DNA from: JAUVDZ01 sp964346325
GTDB taxonomy: Bacteria > Patescibacteriota > Gracilibacteria > UBA1369 > PNNO01
DNA: 19,312 nucleotides
Reading direction: 5' to 3'
Assembly (NCBI GenBank): GCA_964346325.1
Contig: CAYFUK010000023.1
Span: 1-19,312 of the forward strand
Positions 16,049 to 19,312 of this stretch are shown piece by piece. Positions within the stretch are counted from its first letter, which is position 1, and every line of letters begins with the position of its first letter. Below the pieces are notes generated by a model, which saw nothing but the letters and a program-made list of their open reading frames with translations, made no database searches and was not told the DNA's origin. Both the position numbers and the translations under genes were made by a program.

Positions 16049-17530
16049 ATGAAAAAAACATTAATCTACATATCGGTACTTATATCAGTTTTAATTGCAG
16101 CAATTGCAATAAATACTGTTAATGCGCAGTCGGGCGAAACACCTGCAACAATGGATGAACTGCTGGAACGGGCCGAAGATAAAAGCGGTGAAGCCGTTGC
16201 GGAAAATCTGTATCTTGATATTTATAAAAAAACGGCACTCGACCCCGCGGAAGAAACAGCTAAAAAAACGGGGCAAAAGCTCAAGTTATCCGAAGACGAA
16301 GTAAATAAAGTTATATTAAAAGGTGAAATAGGCTCGATTGTAAGCGAAGATGATGATATACAAAATCTTACGGCAAAATACCGAAAGATGTACCAAGAAT
16401 ATTATTCAACACTAAATACCGAGAATTTAAGAAGCGAACTTAAAAATAAAATTAATCCTTCGGAGATTTTTAAAGACGGTGACACCTCCAATTCCGAATT
16501 TGATTTACTTTATGACTTAACTGTAATTGAAGTAATTTTGTTTAATGAAAGTTCGATAAGTTCTTACGGCGGTAAATTTGCAATGCCTGATTTTGATTTT
16601 ACAGATCCCGAAGAACAAGAAGAAATCGAAGATTTGTTCGGAGAAGAAGCAGATCCGGAGGCCGGGCCGAAGCCCGGAGCCGAAGATGAATTCAGTGCAC
16701 TTTCATGTTTTGCAGAAGATGCAAATCTTGAAAACGCTTTAAATGAATATGAAGATACACTGCAGGCTCAAAACGAAGGATTAACTGAAGAAGATGAAGC
16801 AATGGAAGACATTACATTTGATGAAACCGGATTCCCCAAATCTCGGCCCGATGAATGGCCCGCCAGCTTTCTATGCCCCGAAGGAGCATTTTTCTGCATG
16901 GAAATAAGTTTTGATTTTGGGGCTTCAAAAGTCTACAGCAAAACGGATAATTGCGTTTTCTGTCATGTACAAAACATAAATAAAGAAATAGACAAAATGC
17001 TTAATAAATCGCTTACAGCAAATAAAATAACAGGCAATCTGTTTGAAATGCCAAAATGTAAATCTTCGTTCTCTGATATCGGAGCAAATATGAATGTTAT
17101 TACAATGGCGGTTCCTCCACCAAAACAGGCAAAAACCGATATGTACGTTAACTTGAATATTGAAAAAGAATGGCAAAAACTTAAAGAAAAATATAAGCCA
17201 TTCCTGTTTGATACGGGCGGCAAAGAGATGCCGGATCAAAACGTGGGAGACAGGGCAACAAGAAAAGCCATAAGCAATGTAAGCCCCGAAGGGTCCCTGC
17301 AGGAGGTTACAAATAAAACAAATCAGGTTATTACGGGTAAAACGCAAGAAAGCGAACAGGCACAGGATATTCGGAAAAAATCACTACAAACCGAACTTCA
17401 AAATAAAGAATACCAAACTCTAATCGAAGAACTCGATGCATGGAAAGTATACTTCAAATCAATTAAAGAACTTTTCGATAAAATGCTTGAAACATGCAAC
17501 GAGTTCGCAAATACCCCTTATTGTTCTTAA
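16049..17530 (+). CDS. Secreted Cys-containing protein with CXXCH and C-terminal CX8CS (satellite 3)
   Basis: No named family. Residues 1-26 are a signal peptide (cleavage VNA before Gln27). An N-terminal helical part (about 30-170) is followed by a very acidic linker (about 183-260, many Asp/Glu). A compact Cys-rich domain at about 265-345 holds C276, C283, C302, C305 and C337: FLCPEGAFFC, then NCVFCHVQ, then MPKCKS. CVFCH has the CXXCH form of a c-type heme or metal site. A helical C-terminal part ends with C483 and C492 (CX8CS). With C220 the total is eight cysteines. This largest satellite may be the functional core of the set, but its activity cannot be read from sequence. Spacing is 3 nt upstream and 7 nt downstream. 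Confidence 0.88.
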   Translation: MKKTLIYISVLISVLIAAIAINTVNAQSGETPATMDELLERAEDKSGEAVAENLYLDIYKKTALDPAEETAKKTGQKLKLSEDEVNKVILKGEIGSIVSEDDDIQNLTAKYRKMYQEYYSTLNTENLRSELKNKINPSEIFKDGDTSNSEFDLLYDLTVIEVILFNESSISSYGGKFAMPDFDFTDPEEQEEIEDLFGEEADPEAGPKPGAEDEFSALSCFAEDANLENALNEYEDTLQAQNEGLTEEDEAMEDITFDETGFPKSRPDEWPASFLCPEGAFFCMEISFDFGASKVYSKTDNCVFCHVQNINKEIDKMLNKSLTANKITGNLFEMPKCKSSFSDIGANMNVITMAVPPPKQAKTDMYVNLNIEKEWQKLKEKYKPFLFDTGGKEMPDQNVGDRATRKAISNVSPEGSLQEVTNKTNQVITGKTQESEQAQDIRKKSLQTELQNKEYQTLIEELDAWKVYFKSIKELFDKMLETCNEFANTPYCS

Positions 17531-17537
17531 TTAAAAT

Positions 17538-18566
17538 ATGAAAAAAGTATTAAAAAAATTACTGGTAAAAATATTGATATTGAGCGTTATCACGCTCAAT
17601 ACAAGTACTGTATACAGCCAAAATCTTGAAGTTAACGAATCCTGTTTTGAAGACTGGCAGTATTTTATTTCTTCTCAATTGTCTTATAACGAATTCAGAG
17701 AATTCTGGAATGATATATTTGACAGATATATGAAAAATTTATGTCATTATCAGGATATCAGACAGGTCATAAATCAACAGGAAGCTTTAAGCGAACAGAT
17801 TAAGGAAGCATATTTAAGCTGTAATGCGGAACAGGCAATTGAACTTGAAGAAAAATATGATGAATTAAGAGCTGAACTTTTCTATTTAAGAAATTTTATT
17901 GAAATACCGGTAAGCGACATACAAAAAATCCCCGATGATAAAGTGTACGGTTTAATGAGATCGGAATTTGTATTGAATTCCGTAGTGTTTACCGAAAAAG
18001 AACTAAAACCGCTTTTCGACAGCTTTACGGAAAAATATAAAAATAAAATCTCCACAAAATATGCCAAGTGCAAAGATCCGAATTTTGAAGCACTTAAAGA
18101 AAGATGGGACAGTTTTGTTGAAAACATTAAAGCTTTAAGTACAGAGCAACCGCAGCCATCTGTCAAGGCAAACTGGGGCCGGGCAATTTCCACTCCGCAT
18201 AAAGCCATAGAGGATTTTGTTGGCGGAATTAAAAATCAAAGGCTGAATAATCTTCCCGCAGTAAAAACTCCGGATGAAGTTGTAAACGAATTATATAAAG
18301 AAAGTGAAAAAACCGGCGGCGCAGAGCCAACGATCGCAGATATTCAAAGCGCGGTTATGAAAACTGCACGTGAATATGTAAAAAAAGCCGAATCCGCATC
18401 TCTTCGGGCGGAGTACGAAGCCAAATACAAGAAAGGTAACGACGCGGTTACTTCGGAATATGAAAGAAAAATTCAGGAAATAATCGATATTGCGGAATCA
18501 ACTTTTGATCCTTTTAACAAACTCAAAAAATGCAGTAAATCCGCCGGCGAACGCCAGTGTCAATAA
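17538..18566 (+). CDS. Secreted helical protein with C-terminal CX8CQ (satellite 4)
   Basis: No family recognised. Residues 1-27 are a signal peptide (MKKVLKKLLVK, hydrophobic core, cleavage VYS before Gln28). The mature part is predicted almost entirely helical, with Glu/Lys-rich coiled-coil-like stretches at about 75-120 and 268-325 and a less ordered middle at about 200-265. Cysteines are C36, C69, C95, C178, C332 and C341; the last two form CX8C at the very end (...RQCQ). It is the last gene of the operon, and the terminator hairpin begins 25 nt after its stop. No Shine-Dalgarno precedes the ATG; the upstream bases are AT-rich. Confidence 0.88.
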   Translation: MKKVLKKLLVKILILSVITLNTSTVYSQNLEVNESCFEDWQYFISSQLSYNEFREFWNDIFDRYMKNLCHYQDIRQVINQQEALSEQIKEAYLSCNAEQAIELEEKYDELRAELFYLRNFIEIPVSDIQKIPDDKVYGLMRSEFVLNSVVFTEKELKPLFDSFTEKYKNKISTKYAKCKDPNFEALKERWDSFVENIKALSTEQPQPSVKANWGRAISTPHKAIEDFVGGIKNQRLNNLPAVKTPDEVVNELYKESEKTGGAEPTIADIQSAVMKTAREYVKKAESASLRAEYEAKYKKGNDAVTSEYERKIQEIIDIAESTFDPFNKLKKCSKSAGERQCQ

Positions 18567-18590
18567 CAAAATTCGATAGATTAATATAGT

Positions 18591-18658
18591 AAAGCTTTAG
18601 CCGGCTTTATGCAAAAAGCTCCCGGGGAAATATAATGGGAGTTTTTTGCTAAGGCTTT
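18591..18658. terminator. Extended hairpin terminator between convergent genes
   Basis: The inner stem pairs 18611-18623 (gcaaaaagctccc) with 18637-18649 (gggagttttttgc): 13 bp with one G-U pair and a 13-nt loop. An outer stem pairs 18591-18601 with 18648-18658, again with one G-U, sharing two bases with the inner arm. The 3' arm carries a run of six T, and the 5' arm a run of five A that becomes a U-run in the opposite direction. It could therefore end both the plus-strand operon and the two minus-strand genes. Confidence 0.8.
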
Positions 18659-18695
18659 TCTAGGGCTTGTATTTAAAAGGAGATCGAATTTAGGG

Positions 18696-18866
18696 TTAAC
18701 GGTTCACCAGCGCGAATATTGTTCCTTTAATCTTACTCTTAAAATAATCGTCTTTTTGAGGCTGGTTTAGTTTTTCATTAATTTCTGTGATGTCGGATTT
18801 ACAGTAAGGACAAACATCCCGAAGGCTGGATACGGCCTTACCGCAACTAATGCAGTTAAAGATCAT
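18696..18866 (-). CDS. Small zinc-ribbon protein (56 aa)
   Basis: Two CXXC knuckles, CISC at residues 5-8 and CPYC near residues 20-23, are 11 residues apart and form a compact zinc ribbon. A charged tail (EINEKLNQPQKDDYFKSKIKG) ending in a short hydrophobic stretch follows. I chose the ATG at 18866, which puts the ribbon at the N-terminus 13 nt after the upstream stop. An ATG at 18911 is also in frame and would add 15 residues (MTKAIIISLNRITTI), overlapping the upstream gene by 32 nt. The gene probably shares a transcript with the helix-turn-helix gene before it. Function unknown; nucleic-acid or protein binding is usual for such ribbons. Confidence 0.65.
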   Translation of the reverse strand: MIFNCISCGKAVSSLRDVCPYCKSDITEINEKLNQPQKDDYFKSKIKGTIFALVNR

Positions 18867-18879
18867 AATTGTCGTAATT

Positions 18880-19164
18880 CTATTCAAGGATATAATGATC
18901 GCTTTTGTCATTTGGCAGAACTTCTTCTTCTCCTATTTCAATTTTTTTAACTTCCGGAGTTTGATTTGATTTCTTTTTGGGTCCTTTAGAAGCCATGGAT
19001 CTTTCTTCGAGGAACCTCTCAACATCGCTTTCCCTCATTCTCCATACACGTCCGAGTTTGATTGCTTTAATCTTTCCCGACTTAATGTATTTAAGGACAG
19101 TGAACGGATGAACTTGCAGTAATTCTGCAACTTGCTCTGTTGTGAGTAATTTATCGGATACCAA
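18880..19164 (-). CDS. Excisionase/MerR-type helix-turn-helix protein (94 aa)
   Basis: Residues 6-55 match the excisionase-family HTH_17 domain: LLTTEQVAELLQVHPFTVLKYIKSGKIKAIKLGRVWRM, then ESDVERFLEER. The first part is the winged helix-turn-helix, and K-L-G-R-x-W-R is the wing. A basic segment (KGPKKKSNQ) and an acidic tail follow. The start is TTG at 19164. A TAA lies in frame four codons upstream and no ATG or GTG falls between it and the HTH, so TTG is the only start that keeps the domain whole. Nothing here suggests phage, so a chromosomal DNA-binding regulator is more likely than a true excisionase. It may control its own operon through the palindrome at 19193-19208. Confidence 0.85.
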   Translation of the reverse strand: MVSDKLLTTEQVAELLQVHPFTVLKYIKSGKIKAIKLGRVWRMRESDVERFLEERSMASKGPKKKSNQTPEVKKIEIGEEEVLPNDKSDHYILE

Positions 19165-19192
19165 TTCTTTTTTATTTTAATAAAATTTACTA

Positions 19193-19208
19193 AAGGTTGT
19201 TAAACCTT
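19193..19208. promoter_or_regulatory. Operator candidate upstream of the helix-turn-helix gene
   Basis: AAGGTT (19193-19198) and AACCTT (19203-19208) are perfect 6-bp inverted arms around GTTA. They lie just downstream of the predicted -10 box and over the predicted transcription start, where a bound dimer would block initiation. It is the best GC-containing palindrome in an otherwise AT-rich leader. Self-regulation by the adjacent gene product is an inference. Confidence 0.4.
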
Positions 19209-19214
19209 ATTAAA

Positions 19215-19243
19215 ATTTTATCATTTCAAAACAATTTTAGCAA
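19215..19243 (-). promoter_or_regulatory. Promoter of the helix-turn-helix/zinc-ribbon operon
   Basis: On the minus strand, TTGCTA (19243-19238) and TAAAAT (19220-19215) are 17 bases apart. Transcription would begin near 19208, giving a leader of about 43 nt before the TTG start. A second TATAAT-like element lies at about 19285-19295 but has no well-spaced -35. The remaining bases up to 19312 are AT-rich and I see no gene in them. Confidence 0.45.
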
Positions 19244-19312
19244 GTTCCAGACTATTTAATTAAATCTGCCTAAATTTCAAACAGCGTTATTATATATAGC
19301 ACAACTTTAATA

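Noticed and set aside
18676..18695. Plus-strand AAAAGGAGATCG resembling a ribosome binding site
   Set aside because: No start codon with an open frame follows at proper spacing, and the stretch is the downstream flank of the zinc-ribbon gene.
1..19312. CRISPR arrays, tRNA or rRNA genes, insertion sequences
   Set aside because: No regularly spaced direct repeats, no cloverleaf or rRNA signatures and no transposase-like frame or terminal inverted repeats were seen. The excisionase-type HTH alone does not indicate a mobile element.

Overview
The window looks like a chromosomal segment from an AT-rich bacterium, most plausibly a member of the Candidate Phyla Radiation (Patescibacteria; a Peregrinibacteria-like lineage would fit). 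That placement is an inference. It rests on a very large secreted SLH/calcium-repeat protein encoded beside small secreted proteins of no recognised family, and on gene starts with little or no Shine-Dalgarno signal. UGA is not a sense codon here: there is no in-frame TGA across the roughly 4,900 codons of the giant gene, and the next gene ends on TGA. This argues against the UGA=Gly code of Gracilibacteria/Absconditabacteria.

Layout. Positions 1-25 hold the first codons of a gene on the minus strand that runs out of the window. Positions 26-133 are a divergent promoter region. Positions 134-18566 form one tightly packed plus-strand operon. Its first gene encodes a 4,923-residue secreted mosaic protein. 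Four genes for secreted, mostly helical, cysteine-containing proteins follow (177, 206, 493 and 342 aa), overlapping or separated by no more than 7 nt. A strong hairpin at 18591-18658 ends the operon. Two small minus-strand genes converge on it: a TTG-started excisionase/MerR-type helix-turn-helix protein and a 56-residue zinc-ribbon protein. A promoter and a palindromic operator candidate lie in front of the helix-turn-helix gene.

The giant protein, in order: signal peptide; N-terminal head with a caspase/gingipain-like fold signature (tentative); Ig-like domain; beta domain + calcium repeats + three SLH motifs + calcium repeats (copy 1); four Big_1/invasin-type Ig domains; an unassigned beta region; FG-GAP/VCBS repeats; a DUF11-type domain; calcium loops; a Cys-rich patch; a Gly/Ser linker; a helical region broken by P-E-x triplet tracts; a short VCBS-like piece; a fibronectin III domain apparently split by a FecR-like insertion; a PKD domain; a carboxypeptidase-regulatory-like domain; a second copy of the beta + calcium + SLH + calcium module; and a short Cys-containing tail. 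Two SLH triplets about 3,070 residues apart suggest the protein is anchored to the cell surface at two points with an arch between them.

The most striking feature not explained by known families is in the four satellite proteins. Each has a signal peptide and each ends with cysteine as the penultimate residue (...NCT, ...ECT, ...YCS, ...QCQ). Three of the four have a second cysteine 4 or 8 residues before it. With their position in the operon, this suggests a disulfide- or thiol-linked extracellular assembly built on the giant scaffold. I know of no described system of this form.
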